From positions 94,729 through 158,728 of the forward strand of contig JAQZBN010000003.1 of the NCBI GenBank assembly GCA_029238935.1: 64,000 nt of DNA, in the 5' to 3' direction. Position numbers and translations under genes: made by a program. Source of the DNA: Herbinix sp. GTDB taxonomy: Bacteria; Bacillota; Clostridia; Lachnospirales; Lachnospiraceae. This document shows, piece by piece, positions 46,839-57,179 of this stretch (the first letter of the stretch is position 1; every line of letters starts with the position of its first letter). The notes beneath the pieces are model-generated. The model was not told where the DNA came from. It saw only the letters and a program-made list of their open reading frames with translations, and ran no database searches.

Positions 46839-49304
46839 TTATCGTTCTTTATTTCTTCCAAATAACCCTTTTTTCTCTTCCGATGCCTTACCGATCTTCT
46901 CGCTTTCTTTTATATCATGCTGATCCGAATCCATTTTCCCGGATTTCTCAACGCTTTTGATATCCTTCTTATTGAAAGTGTTGTTGTTCTTAGGATTACC
47001 CTTGTTCTCTTTCTGATTGCTAATTTCTATGGAAGCAGCCTTTCGGAAAATATCCTCTCTGTCGTCCTCTTCCTCCGCATAACTTAGTAAATTACATTCA
47101 TAGAGCATCTGATAGACTAATTGCTTATTCTCTTCGCCCTTTAATAGCAGGGATTTCCTCTGCATACCATGCTTTAGATACAACCGTATCATCAGCCTTA
47201 AGGTTTCCTTGATTTGAGCCTGCTCTTCCTTATGTATGATCGGTACTCCGTTCCATAACTTTGCTATTCCTGTAATTCCTTCTTTTTTTCCTATGACCTC
47301 AATAATATCATCCTTATTGGGATAAGCCGGAAATGCGATGAGGAAGAATAATCGGTAATCATCATAATTTGTGAGGGAATGCAGGTATTCGATCAGAAGC
47401 TCATTTAATTCCACCGGATATTGCCGTAAGACACTTACGACTTCACTAATGGGTCGATCCAATAGGAACTTAATTTGATACGGAAGTGCAAAATTGTGAA
47501 GCACATTCTTATATTTATTATGAAGCAGCTCTTTCCACAGAATGGATGCATTCATCGAACCAGCTTTTTTAAGTTGTTCGACCATTGCAAAATCCCAGGA
47601 TCTTAAGATATTTTTATCTATTTCATTCAGCTGATAGATATCCGGAATACGATCGACTGCTTTCATTACCAATCTGATTGCCATTGCCTCATATTCTATA
47701 AGAGCATCGTGTTCCTTCCCAAAATCACTGGTCTGATTATAAAATGCATAGACATCGGAATAATTGATCAAATCCTGCTGCAGCATTAGTTTTGTAAAGA
47801 TCTGCTCAAGTACCTCAATATATCGGGAACTTTTTACCAATATGGGATATTTTTGATACAAGCTGTTCGCATCCGTATAAATCTTTGTAATTTTCTCCAT
47901 TTGCGAAAGGGTATTAACCTTTTCCCATTTAATGAGTTCTTCCTCGATGATGGTAACGGCAATTAGTTGATATTCCTTTATTTTATAGATGGTATCATAA
48001 AGAGAAAACTTTAATTCTTCGCCCAGTTCATATTCTAGGATCAGGTGATAAAGGCTATCCTTTTTTTGTTTCATCTCCGTCAGCATCGCATTACAGAGAA
48101 GCTTTATGATATCCTCTCTCTTTACTATTACATATTGGAACAAACAGTCTAGCACCTTCAACTGTACTTTTGTAATTTCGGTTATTGTTGAACTATAAAT
48201 TGTTACAAAAAGATTGATATCCTCTGTAATTTTTTGTTTTAGGAGGTTCGGCGTACCAAAGAGCTGTTCAAAGATAAAAGTGATCCGTTCAATATCAAAT
48301 TTGATTATTTTATTTTCTTTGATGGAGAACATCGTGTAAAATTCATAAACTGCTGTTATGATCTCAGGTGAAGTGATCTCATTATAATTCACTGTTGCAA
48401 TGAGATTTTCTAATAATTTTATTAAGAAACCATTATTATCTCCAGATGCCATTGTGTTATATAACACCTGAAGAAGATTTCTAGTATACGAATTCAGTTC
48501 CATGATCAGATTTTTCTGATATTTTCCATCAATCAGATAATTCTTCTTCCCGATTTCTTCATATTTCATTGTATTTGAATTATCTCTTGCTATAAATACC
48601 AGATTTATCCCTGCCGGAATTGGATTGGATAAGGCTTCATGAAAGGTTCCGGTATAGGTAAGGAAGCCAAAGCGACTTACTAAGATCGGAGGTAATATCT
48701 TCATCACTCTTTGAATAAATTCTTTCGCATAGAAAGTCATCTCTTGTGTATTTTCGGGAAGTGTGATATATACCCTGCAATTCATTTGAAAACAGGAATG
48801 CAGGAGGGCATAAATCAACGCATGAACATCTACCTGGGTAAGCTCCAGTTTTTGTAGAATAGATCGAAAATCTTTATGATCCTCCTCCGATCTGACTAAC
48901 CCGGGCTTTTCTAAAATTACACCATTTTGATACTCCTCCACATTGCTGTAGAACTTCTCAATCTCAAAGATTTTACTAGGTTTTGCAATAAGTGCTTGAT
49001 AATCATCTCCATCAAACAGGTATTTATGAACAAAACTGGTACCACGATAACCACTGGCCTGACTTGTAGCTGCTGGTACAAAGGTAGTTTTACCGACGAT
49101 CCCCATTAGTTTATTCTGAATTACCGTACTATAAAAATAAAAGCATTCGGGCAAAACCTCCAGATTCATATCACTCAGCAGTTTATAGGAATTTAAGCGT
49201 TCTCCTAAAATTGTCTTATCCGCAGTACTTAAATTCAGCTCCTTTATTTCCCCAAGCTGACCGTATCCATTCTGTGATCTTCCATAAAAATATTGATAAA
49301 TCAT
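46839..49304 (-). CDS. GAP1-like (GTPase-associated protein 1) large protein
   Basis: N-term IYQYFYGRSQNGYGQLGEIKELNL...TSFVHKYLF resembles GAP1-N domains; immediately downstream of the zinc-ribbon GTPase; long helical middle; charged tail. Confidence 0.6.
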   Translation of the reverse strand: MIYQYFYGRSQNGYGQLGEIKELNLSTADKTILGERLNSYKLLSDMNLEVLPECFYFYSTVIQNKLMGIVGKTTFVPAATSQASGYRGTSFVHKYLFDGDDYQALIAKPSKIFEIEKFYSNVEEYQNGVILEKPGLVRSEEDHKDFRSILQKLELTQVDVHALIYALLHSCFQMNCRVYITLPENTQEMTFYAKEFIQRVMKILPPILVSRFGFLTYTGTFHEALSNPIPAGINLVFIARDNSNTMKYEEIGKKNYLIDGKYQKNLIMELNSYTRNLLQVLYNTMASGDNNGFLIKLLENLIATVNYNEITSPEIITAVYEFYTMFSIKENKIIKFDIERITFIFEQLFGTPNLLKQKITEDINLFVTIYSSTITEITKVQLKVLDCLFQYVIVKREDIIKLLCNAMLTEMKQKKDSLYHLILEYELGEELKFSLYDTIYKIKEYQLIAVTIIEEELIKWEKVNTLSQMEKITKIYTDANSLYQKYPILVKSSRYIEVLEQIFTKLMLQQDLINYSDVYAFYNQTSDFGKEHDALIEYEAMAIRLVMKAVDRIPDIYQLNEIDKNILRSWDFAMVEQLKKAGSMNASILWKELLHNKYKNVLHNFALPYQIKFLLDRPISEVVSVLRQYPVELNELLIEYLHSLTNYDDYRLFFLIAFPAYPNKDDIIEVIGKKEGITGIAKLWNGVPIIHKEEQAQIKETLRLMIRLYLKHGMQRKSLLLKGEENKQLVYQMLYECNLLSYAEEEDDREDIFRKAASIEISNQKENKGNPKNNNTFNKKDIKSVEKSGKMDSDQHDIKESEKIGKASEEKKGLFGRNKER

Positions 49305-49330
49305 ACCGGTCCCTCCACCTTAAGGCTATT

Positions 49331-50824
49331 CTACTTTATGAATCTTTTGAACAAGGATGGAAGTGCATTCTTGCGGCTGATCAGCTTTCTCTGCTGTTCC
49401 AACCGATGATATAAGGATTCCTTTGTTTCATTAGCATAATAAAAGGCTGAAATCTCATGCTCTTGACCCTTTGAGTCCTGGAATTTATGAGCAATACGGC
49501 ATGGAATAATGTTATTTTCCATCATAAGCCAGTAAAAAGGTTCTGTTACACGGTAAGGTTTTATGGCTCCGTTAATTCCAATAAATTTCTCCATACTGTC
49601 TACCCCAATCCGTTCTATGAGACTTGGATTTTTGCCAAGGGAGGAGCAGAGAAAGAAATTGGAGGTTCGAAATAATCTTCGATGATTACAGAGCTCCTCT
49701 TCACCGATCTCTTTTAAGAAATGTTGTACTGTATGATCTACTTGATCGATTTCATCCATATCCAAATAACCTGGATGAAGATCCCTTTGGTCAATATTAA
49801 GTGTACTAACCTTTGAATCTTCAGTAAAATAATCCAAATCCCGAAGGATATCCCCCTTGGTTATTACCAGAGCAGTTGGAATTTTCGTCTGCTCCTCAAA
49901 GGTATTGGCGATTAAATACCGATTGATTGCAGTAATAACTTCCAGTTGGTAACGGTTGGCAATCCTCATCCCATCTTCTGTATTGAACTTAATCGCACTA
50001 AATCTAGTGGGATCAATTAGGAATAATAAACCTGAGGATGCTTTGATATGGTATCCATTCCGTTCCATGGTATCTGCACTTCTGCAATCCTCACCTGCGA
50101 TATCACAGAAAATCACAATACAGCTTTTGGGATCTTTTGAATCCGCTGTCTCATAAGTATACTGAAAAGGCATTGGTGGAAGCTTTTGTCTTAAATTAGC
50201 ATCCAAGACTTTCTTCTCATGAATTAATTTATCAATATTGCCAAAACACAATTCTTTCTCCTGCTCAGTTCCCATAAACTGAATGGTTCCTTTAAACATA
50301 TCCTTCTTTAACATTTCCTGCAGAACTGTTAAATAGATCGTCTTACCAACATTGGTATCACCGATCACTGAGATCAAGAACATATCATATTTTCCTGCAC
50401 CGTCAATAATCGGATTATGGCAATGGGGACAGAGCCGCTTCGTAAGTTTTTGCCCTTTATACGTAACCTCTGTAACATATCCGTATTTGGCCATAGCCAG
50501 TTCATCAAAATAAAGCTCCGGTGATTGATAATCCACAGTGATGGCTGGCAATAGGAAGGCTTCGTCCCTTGCATCGGATTCATTCATGTTTAGATAATCA
50601 ATATAATAACGATACAGTTTCTCATCCTGTTCTTTTCCTTGATTGTAATCCTTTGTCTTTGGTTTGTTCTTTCCTTGTGTCGGTATCCCCATCCCGGGTA
50701 GTTCCGTGTTTTCTTTTTTCTCTGTTTCCACATTGTCTTCCACCAAGCGAACCAACCGAAAATCCACATGGTTTGGTTGAAACCTTTTACAGCAATATGG
50801 ACATATGATTTCTTTCCCCATCAT
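49331..50824 (-). CDS. Zinc-ribbon TRAFAC-type GTPase (DO-GTPase2-like)
   Basis: CPYC...CPHC Zn ribbon; P-loop GDTNVGKT; G3 DIAGED; G4-like TKGD. Confidence 0.75.
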   Translation of the reverse strand: MMGKEIICPYCCKRFQPNHVDFRLVRLVEDNVETEKKENTELPGMGIPTQGKNKPKTKDYNQGKEQDEKLYRYYIDYLNMNESDARDEAFLLPAITVDYQSPELYFDELAMAKYGYVTEVTYKGQKLTKRLCPHCHNPIIDGAGKYDMFLISVIGDTNVGKTIYLTVLQEMLKKDMFKGTIQFMGTEQEKELCFGNIDKLIHEKKVLDANLRQKLPPMPFQYTYETADSKDPKSCIVIFCDIAGEDCRSADTMERNGYHIKASSGLLFLIDPTRFSAIKFNTEDGMRIANRYQLEVITAINRYLIANTFEEQTKIPTALVITKGDILRDLDYFTEDSKVSTLNIDQRDLHPGYLDMDEIDQVDHTVQHFLKEIGEEELCNHRRLFRTSNFFLCSSLGKNPSLIERIGVDSMEKFIGINGAIKPYRVTEPFYWLMMENNIIPCRIAHKFQDSKGQEHEISAFYYANETKESLYHRLEQQRKLISRKNALPSLFKRFIK

Positions 50825-50831
50825 CTCTCTC

Positions 50832-51455
50832 CTAACACCTAAAGAGTTCTATAAACTGTTTCTGATCCTCGGTAAGTAATAATTCAATTACATCATCTTT
50901 TCTGACAAAAAATTCATACTGTCCACTTTGAAATCTTTGAAGATCTATCCCATATCGTATTACCTTACCATCCTTACCGATGCTTTGATAATATAAAAAA
51001 GGCTGCTGTGTAATTTCCTGTAAGTTTAACAGTTGTAAAATGACCTTTTTGTATTTCCCAAAAGGAGACCTCTCATAACGCAGGGAATAGGATAACTTAA
51101 GCTTTCGAAGAAATTTGCCGGTTACATTTTCAACTTTCTGATCGACAAAGGTAATCTTGCCTCCTTTCTCTATATGAACCGGAAAAAGCTTAAATTGTCC
51201 TGAAAAACCGGTGATCTTTGTTCGATATTTTAAGTCAAAGGAATCCTCCATAATCGTCGGCTTCTTATATTCCAGAAGATGCTCCAGACTCTCATCCTCA
51301 TTAATCTCAAAGATTGCACATTTATTATAAAAGGTATTTTTCGGCCACTCCCAGGTGATGGTAACACTGTTTTCCCGGTCTACACACCCCCTGATCTGTG
51401 TGATATAATCTCGTTTATTTTCCGAATTAACAATGATAATATCCTCTTTCTCCAA
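50832..51455 (-). CDS. Small beta-rich protein of the GTPase locus, unknown family
   Basis: 8-bp gap to GTPase gene; predicted alternating beta strands (VTITWEWPKNTFYNKCAIFEI..., ITGFSGQFKLFPVHI). Confidence 0.6.
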   Translation of the reverse strand: MEKEDIIIVNSENKRDYITQIRGCVDRENSVTITWEWPKNTFYNKCAIFEINEDESLEHLLEYKKPTIMEDSFDLKYRTKITGFSGQFKLFPVHIEKGGKITFVDQKVENVTGKFLRKLKLSYSLRYERSPFGKYKKVILQLLNLQEITQQPFLYYQSIGKDGKVIRYGIDLQRFQSGQYEFFVRKDDVIELLLTEDQKQFIELFRC

Positions 51456-51467
51456 CTATGTAGCGCC

Positions 51468-53660
51468 TCACTTTCCTTTACTGCAAAGTTCTTCGTAGGC
51501 TGATTTCCATATCCCGTGGTAAACACCGATCTGTTCTTTTTCAAAACAACCGACCAGATAAATCATATCGATGCTGTTATAATTATGTTCGTAGAAGATA
51601 CTGATCTGATTTTTTCGATGATCTTGCTGCATCCGTTCCACCACATGATCAATAAAAGCATTGTTTTCATTGGCAAAGAAACAGATGTGTTTATTTAATT
51701 GAGAGCTTTGAACTACTTTCAAATAGAATTCCTGATTATCTAGGATGGTTCCATAAGCAAGGTTAAAGACATCGGATTGATCCTTTAGAATAAGAGAACC
51801 CTGACGAAAATCAAAGAGCCGTTTGACCATCTCTATGGTAAAATCCTCCTTAAAGCAGTCTTCCTCACAAAAATCCGCAGCATATTCTACGAGAAGCTGA
51901 TAAAAATAATTCACATCGATCCCATCCTCCGTGATCGCCTGGTTAATTCTTCTGTTTAACTCTTGAAACTTTACTTGATGCTTATTCCTTATCAAAGCAG
52001 AAAAAGTATAACTGTAATATTTCATCAAGTTTCCAACCCGAAGTGTTAACTCCTGATCCAGAGAAAGATTAATATTATCTTCCAACTCCTCCTGGGTATT
52101 TTGAATGAAGCAGAAGGATTTTTCGTATTTTTCCCGTATAAGCAAGGCTTCGGATAAGTATCCCTTAATGACCTGTAGTTTAAACTCTACACTGGCTTTC
52201 TTACAGAGCAGATTGATGTATTCTACCGCTAAGGAATAGAAGATAATCGGTTCTTTCGTTCCTTTCATTTTTTCTCTGATGTTCCTTGTAACTACGTCGT
52301 TGCCTAGCCACCGTTTCAAATCATTTTGAAATCCCAGGGTGATATCGGTATAATCCTTTACCATTTTATTTAGTTTGGCTAAGATTTTATTTTCATCCGA
52401 TAGCAGATGGTAGATCTCATAGATGGAGTGCCCCTGATCCCTACAGATGCCCTGAAGAACTTTTCTAAAATCGATTAGATTAGTTTCGAGCAGATCCTTT
52501 GCCTTAGCATCACATTTAAAATTGAGTTCATAAAAGATCTCCAGGTTAGTACCAAAGAGTTTTCCAAGTGCCTCTCGATTGGTCATCCCAACCAAATCCG
52601 ATGGTTTGATGTCATGATTCCGAATGATCGGATAAAAAAGATCGATCTCTTCTGACGATATTTCCCGAAAGCCTACCTTTTTACATAAGCTTTTTAGACT
52701 CTCCTCTGTGATAAATAGCTGTGAAAATATCTCATCGTCAACCGGTCGTATATTACCTTGCATTTCCTTTAATATCTGATGAAGTAGTACTAATTCAATC
52801 GAACGGTCTTGCTTTTCTAATTGCAGGTATCCCATGGAGAAGAAGGTCCTGTTATTTTCAATTGATTTAACATTCAATCGATCTTCCTGAAAAGAATTAC
52901 TCATATTGATTGCACTGATACCATCCTTCATGATAATCACATAGGCGATTGCCGACATAATCTTATCCATACAATTTTGATAGAGTACTCCCTGACTGTT
53001 CTTATTGGAGAGACAAAAGACATTATTAATGAGTTCCTGACTCATGGAAAGCTCCCCAAGCTCCTTTAGGGTTAAGTAAGAATAGGCATTCTTCTGTGTA
53101 TCGTACTGCTCCTTGATAAATTCATCCAGAATACAATAAACATCCAGATAGACATATTCAGGAAAATACTCCTCTAATTTATTTTTTAAAAGTTGGATTA
53201 AATTCTTTAGAACGGCTGCCATGGGATCTTCCGCTTTGATAATCAGATTAATGCGGATTCGTCCCGGTTCCTGATATTGATATTGAGCAACACAGTTATA
53301 GATTCGATTGATATAACGCTTCAGCTCACTCTGAACCATAGGGGAATTCTGAAATTTTTCTGCAAACATCTCCCTCTCTGTTACTCCGTATTTATTATCA
53401 TAAGCTACATCCATTATTTTAATAACCTGAAACCTATCGTCCTTATAATGTGAGGTCATCCCCTTACATAATAACTGGCAGAATTGAATCTTCTCAACCG
53501 TCCCGATATGTTTATCCAGCAAATTCATGAATACTCTGATATCTCCTGTAGAAAAGTCTCCTAAGAACAGATTCAGGATCGGTTTTTTTAACCGTACCTT
53601 CTCTATAGGATGAATGGTTTTCTTTTTTTGATCGGTCTGAATATAATCAATAATTCCCAT
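51468..53660 (-). CDS. Degenerate tubulin-like protein lacking the Gly-rich nucleotide loop
   Basis: By-eye alignment to the neighbouring tubulin-like protein: NAYSYLTLKELGELSMS / NGYAALKELDYLMNM and NNVFCLSNKNSQGVLYQN / FNICLFISSRDSDGTIYSD. Confidence 0.55.
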   Translation of the reverse strand: MGIIDYIQTDQKKKTIHPIEKVRLKKPILNLFLGDFSTGDIRVFMNLLDKHIGTVEKIQFCQLLCKGMTSHYKDDRFQVIKIMDVAYDNKYGVTEREMFAEKFQNSPMVQSELKRYINRIYNCVAQYQYQEPGRIRINLIIKAEDPMAAVLKNLIQLLKNKLEEYFPEYVYLDVYCILDEFIKEQYDTQKNAYSYLTLKELGELSMSQELINNVFCLSNKNSQGVLYQNCMDKIMSAIAYVIIMKDGISAINMSNSFQEDRLNVKSIENNRTFFSMGYLQLEKQDRSIELVLLHQILKEMQGNIRPVDDEIFSQLFITEESLKSLCKKVGFREISSEEIDLFYPIIRNHDIKPSDLVGMTNREALGKLFGTNLEIFYELNFKCDAKAKDLLETNLIDFRKVLQGICRDQGHSIYEIYHLLSDENKILAKLNKMVKDYTDITLGFQNDLKRWLGNDVVTRNIREKMKGTKEPIIFYSLAVEYINLLCKKASVEFKLQVIKGYLSEALLIREKYEKSFCFIQNTQEELEDNINLSLDQELTLRVGNLMKYYSYTFSALIRNKHQVKFQELNRRINQAITEDGIDVNYFYQLLVEYAADFCEEDCFKEDFTIEMVKRLFDFRQGSLILKDQSDVFNLAYGTILDNQEFYLKVVQSSQLNKHICFFANENNAFIDHVVERMQQDHRKNQISIFYEHNYNSIDMIYLVGCFEKEQIGVYHGIWKSAYEELCSKGK

Positions 53661-53750
53661 ACTGCTTTTCCTTTCTACAAGAAGATATCAAGTTATTTTT
53701 CATCTAAATTTTCTCTTATTCTCATAACGGTTGCTATTTAGCATAAAAAC

Positions 53751-56700
53751 TTAATATAAATTCCGAAATGTAAATAATTCATGTTTTGCTTCCTCTGTAA
53801 TCATTTGATAGAACTGAAGCTTTGCAATTCCCTGATCCTTAACTCCCAGGTAGTTTTCGTTCAACTCATTACGATTTTCCTGCATTCTGTCAGCGAATTG
53901 CTCCAGTGATTCAATTATCTTACTGCGTGTTTCTTCTGAAACACTATCCTTTTGCTTTAGAGCCCGCAGTATCATCTCATCCCGTATCTTCTCCTCCATA
54001 GTTAAAAAACCGTGGAAGGTATAAAATTCAATATACTGATCCTCAATCCCGTGGAATTGATATAAATTCTTCTCTGCCCCATCCTTTGCTATATATTTGC
54101 TGGAATTTTTAACAATGCAACCAGTGTAGATACAGCGGATAAATTGTCTAATGAGCAGTGTAATATTCTCATATTTCTTCAGCTTCTCGATCACGTTTAA
54201 GCATGCTTCATGATTCTTTACCATCTCGGCAATCCGTTCTCTTCCTCCGATCATCTTAATAAAGATGTTCTTTGCATACTCATCATTCGGTGTCACACCA
54301 TCCTCAAGAAAGACAATGTCATACAATTTAAAACTGCTCATCATTCTCTGACTTCCTGTAAGCTTCTCCCGAATAATATTTAAGCACTTTGTAACCTTAA
54401 CAGCATCGTTAAATTCACTGTCTAGGTCGATCTGCTGATCCTTTAATATTCCTTCCCAGCCTACCAAGTCACCGTATTTGCAGATAAAGGTTAGAATACC
54501 TGGGTCATAAACGATATAACCGTATTCTTTGGCTTTATCAAAAATAGTTTTATACTCAGCGTTTATTTTCGCTTCGCGTGGGTTTTTATGACCGGAAGTC
54601 CAAGTAGTTTCAAAGTTCGGGGACGGTAAGCTCTTCCAATTCTTATTCTTCTCATAAAGATGTATTCCATTGGTCATGATCGAAGCCTCATAGGCGTCTT
54701 CGCATTGATCCAGTTCAGCATACTCGTAGAGAGGAATTGCAATATCGAAATTCAGCATGAAGACCCGTTCTGAGATACCGCTCTTCTTCACCTGGGACTT
54801 TTTGCCTGACATATAGAGCATCGCTGCATTTAAAATCTGCGGAGCATTTTCCGGAATGGAAAGGACCGTATAACGAGGTGCAGAAATCGGCATTCCGCCC
54901 ATCTCCGGCTTCATCGGGAACATTACCTTCGCTTTCTTATTTAATTCTTGAAGGATCTCCCCATAGAAAGAAGATCTGCTCTTACCTTGATGCATTGCTA
55001 TAAACTCCATGTAATAATCCATACCCTTATCCAGGATATTCTTAAAGCTTTCCGATATGTATTCATTGATCGCATCGACCACATCGGCTCTGGTCTTACC
55101 GGTCCAAAGCTCCGGATTCTCAATCAGGTTCTGGTAGAATAGTCGAACCACTTTTGCGAAATCTATTCTCAAATAAGGATCGGTCTGCATCCTGCCCATA
55201 ATCTCGCTAATAAATTCCGGTGCACTAACAAGATACCAGGACAGAACCGTATTATTATCCGAATATTGTATTGAGGTAGCTGTATTGATTTTTCCATATT
55301 TCTGGAACAGCTTCTTTAAGGTCTCAAATAATTCCGCAATTGAGGAATAGATCTCATTATTGACCTCTAATACCAACTTATAGATTTTTGCATATGCTGC
55401 CGCCATACATTCCAATACATGGTTGGTGAGAATGGCATTGTAATATTTATCACAGGCCTTTGCATAATTTTCACGTACCTTCTTCTTATGCTCCAGCAGC
55501 CCTTTATTCATCAAATCACTTAATGCACTTTTCATCTCTGCTTCATAAGCATCCAGCTGGATGGAATCAAATCTTCTTCCCAGCAGTCTTAACCTGGTTC
55601 TCTCAAGATAGGAGCTGACACTATTACTACCTGCCGGATTGTATAATAAAAGCTGTGTAAATACAGGACCCTTATTAATATCTTTAAAATAGGTATTGAT
55701 GATATTATTCTTATCCTTTAATAAAACTTCAAAATCCTTTACTTTGGTTTCTACCATATTATTCAGTACTTCGATCTGCCTCTTTGTAACACCCTTATAT
55801 TCTGTCTCCAGAGCGGAAGAAGCCTGCCTGATCTTCTCAAAGGTATAAGATACAAAATCCGGCCTTGGAGGCATTGCTCTTCGAAATTCCCGTTCTACCG
55901 CGCCTTCGTCCAAGCCGAGATTCCTCACCATCTCTTCCACATCCCGCTCTGTAGGGTCACTATTGTATAACCGCTCCGCCTCTTCAAACATGATGTAAGT
56001 CATATAACTCATTAAGTCATCAATCGGCAAGAATGCGGTCGAAGCACCAACCACATTATAGATATAGTTCACCGGATGCTTTGCAGAACCTAGGGAATTT
56101 ACGAAAGTACTGCCATTGCTCATAATATTGGAGATAAAGGAGTTAATCGTAAATTTACCTCCGTTATCCGCTTCCTCAAAGGCTATAAAGTTAACTACAG
56201 TTTCAGCTGCGATGCTAAGAGCATATTCATAGGGAGAATCCGAATAAATCGTGCCGTCGCTATCCCTGGAGGAAATGAAAAGACAAATGTTAAACGGTCC
56301 TTCATTGGTTTTATTGACTTTAAAATTCGGCCCATAGCCCTGTTCAAAATAATCCTTGGACCGTTCCATGTTCATGAGATAATCCAATTCCTTCAGTGCT
56401 GCATACCCGTTTCTTTTAATGTTGGCGGCAATGACATCATTACCTATCCCCACATTAATTAAGGAGACATCCGGCAGGAATAAAAGACCGATATTTTCTA
56501 CATTTCTGGAGTACTCTTCTGCAACCTTTCGAATCATATATGGAATATCAATAAAGGTTCCACTGCCGGTTCCACCGCTGATACCTGCTAATATAAATAC
56601 GGAGATTGGCACATTAGCACCATACCCTCTGGTAACTCTGCTGATTTTCTTTCGGATAGCATCAATGATAATGTTGCTGTTTAAGAACAGCATTAACCGG

Positions 56701-57155
56701 CCTGCCTGACGAACACCTCTTGCTCCATGTATGATCGATGAGATTGGAAGATCCTCGCAGAGCCACTCATCCGCATCCTCCATTAAAAAGGTTTTTCTTG
56801 CTTTTAAAATCTTGGCAATATCCCTATTCTGAAATAAAAAGAATTCCTCTAATTCTTTATTTAACTTAATACCTTCATACTCTGCCTGCTCATTGGCATC
56901 ATCGGTATCAATGGCAAGGTACTCTACATTATCCGGCTTTTCCTTCCATTCTCCCGAAGGGCTTTTGCAATTAATTCTTGTGTTGATCATTTTCTTAGTA
57001 CGTATTAAGGCATCTACACCTGTACCACCAAGTCCTACGATCAAAATGGGTGCTTTAATCGTCTCTGCCTTCGTCACTACTGCTTTGAGCTTGCAATCTC
57101 TGTCAAAATCAAGCCTAGCTTCTAATTTATCTCTTACATCCTTGCTTAATCCCAT
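53751..57155 (-). CDS. Large tubulin-like (Tubulin_2-type) GTPase
   Basis: PILIVGLGGTGVDALIRTKK N-term loop; signature AGISGGTGSGTFIDIPYMIRKVA; 1134 aa. Confidence 0.85.
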   Translation of the reverse strand: MGLSKDVRDKLEARLDFDRDCKLKAVVTKAETIKAPILIVGLGGTGVDALIRTKKMINTRINCKSPSGEWKEKPDNVEYLAIDTDDANEQAEYEGIKLNKELEEFFLFQNRDIAKILKARKTFLMEDADEWLCEDLPISSIIHGARGVRQAGRLMLFLNSNIIIDAIRKKISRVTRGYGANVPISVFILAGISGGTGSGTFIDIPYMIRKVAEEYSRNVENIGLLFLPDVSLINVGIGNDVIAANIKRNGYAALKELDYLMNMERSKDYFEQGYGPNFKVNKTNEGPFNICLFISSRDSDGTIYSDSPYEYALSIAAETVVNFIAFEEADNGGKFTINSFISNIMSNGSTFVNSLGSAKHPVNYIYNVVGASTAFLPIDDLMSYMTYIMFEEAERLYNSDPTERDVEEMVRNLGLDEGAVEREFRRAMPPRPDFVSYTFEKIRQASSALETEYKGVTKRQIEVLNNMVETKVKDFEVLLKDKNNIINTYFKDINKGPVFTQLLLYNPAGSNSVSSYLERTRLRLLGRRFDSIQLDAYEAEMKSALSDLMNKGLLEHKKKVRENYAKACDKYYNAILTNHVLECMAAAYAKIYKLVLEVNNEIYSSIAELFETLKKLFQKYGKINTATSIQYSDNNTVLSWYLVSAPEFISEIMGRMQTDPYLRIDFAKVVRLFYQNLIENPELWTGKTRADVVDAINEYISESFKNILDKGMDYYMEFIAMHQGKSRSSFYGEILQELNKKAKVMFPMKPEMGGMPISAPRYTVLSIPENAPQILNAAMLYMSGKKSQVKKSGISERVFMLNFDIAIPLYEYAELDQCEDAYEASIMTNGIHLYEKNKNWKSLPSPNFETTWTSGHKNPREAKINAEYKTIFDKAKEYGYIVYDPGILTFICKYGDLVGWEGILKDQQIDLDSEFNDAVKVTKCLNIIREKLTGSQRMMSSFKLYDIVFLEDGVTPNDEYAKNIFIKMIGGRERIAEMVKNHEACLNVIEKLKKYENITLLIRQFIRCIYTGCIVKNSSKYIAKDGAEKNLYQFHGIEDQYIEFYTFHGFLTMEEKIRDEMILRALKQKDSVSEETRSKIIESLEQFADRMQENRNELNENYLGVKDQGIAKLQFYQMITEEAKHELFTFRNLY

Positions 57156-57179
57156 GACACACCCTCCAAACGTTTCCTA

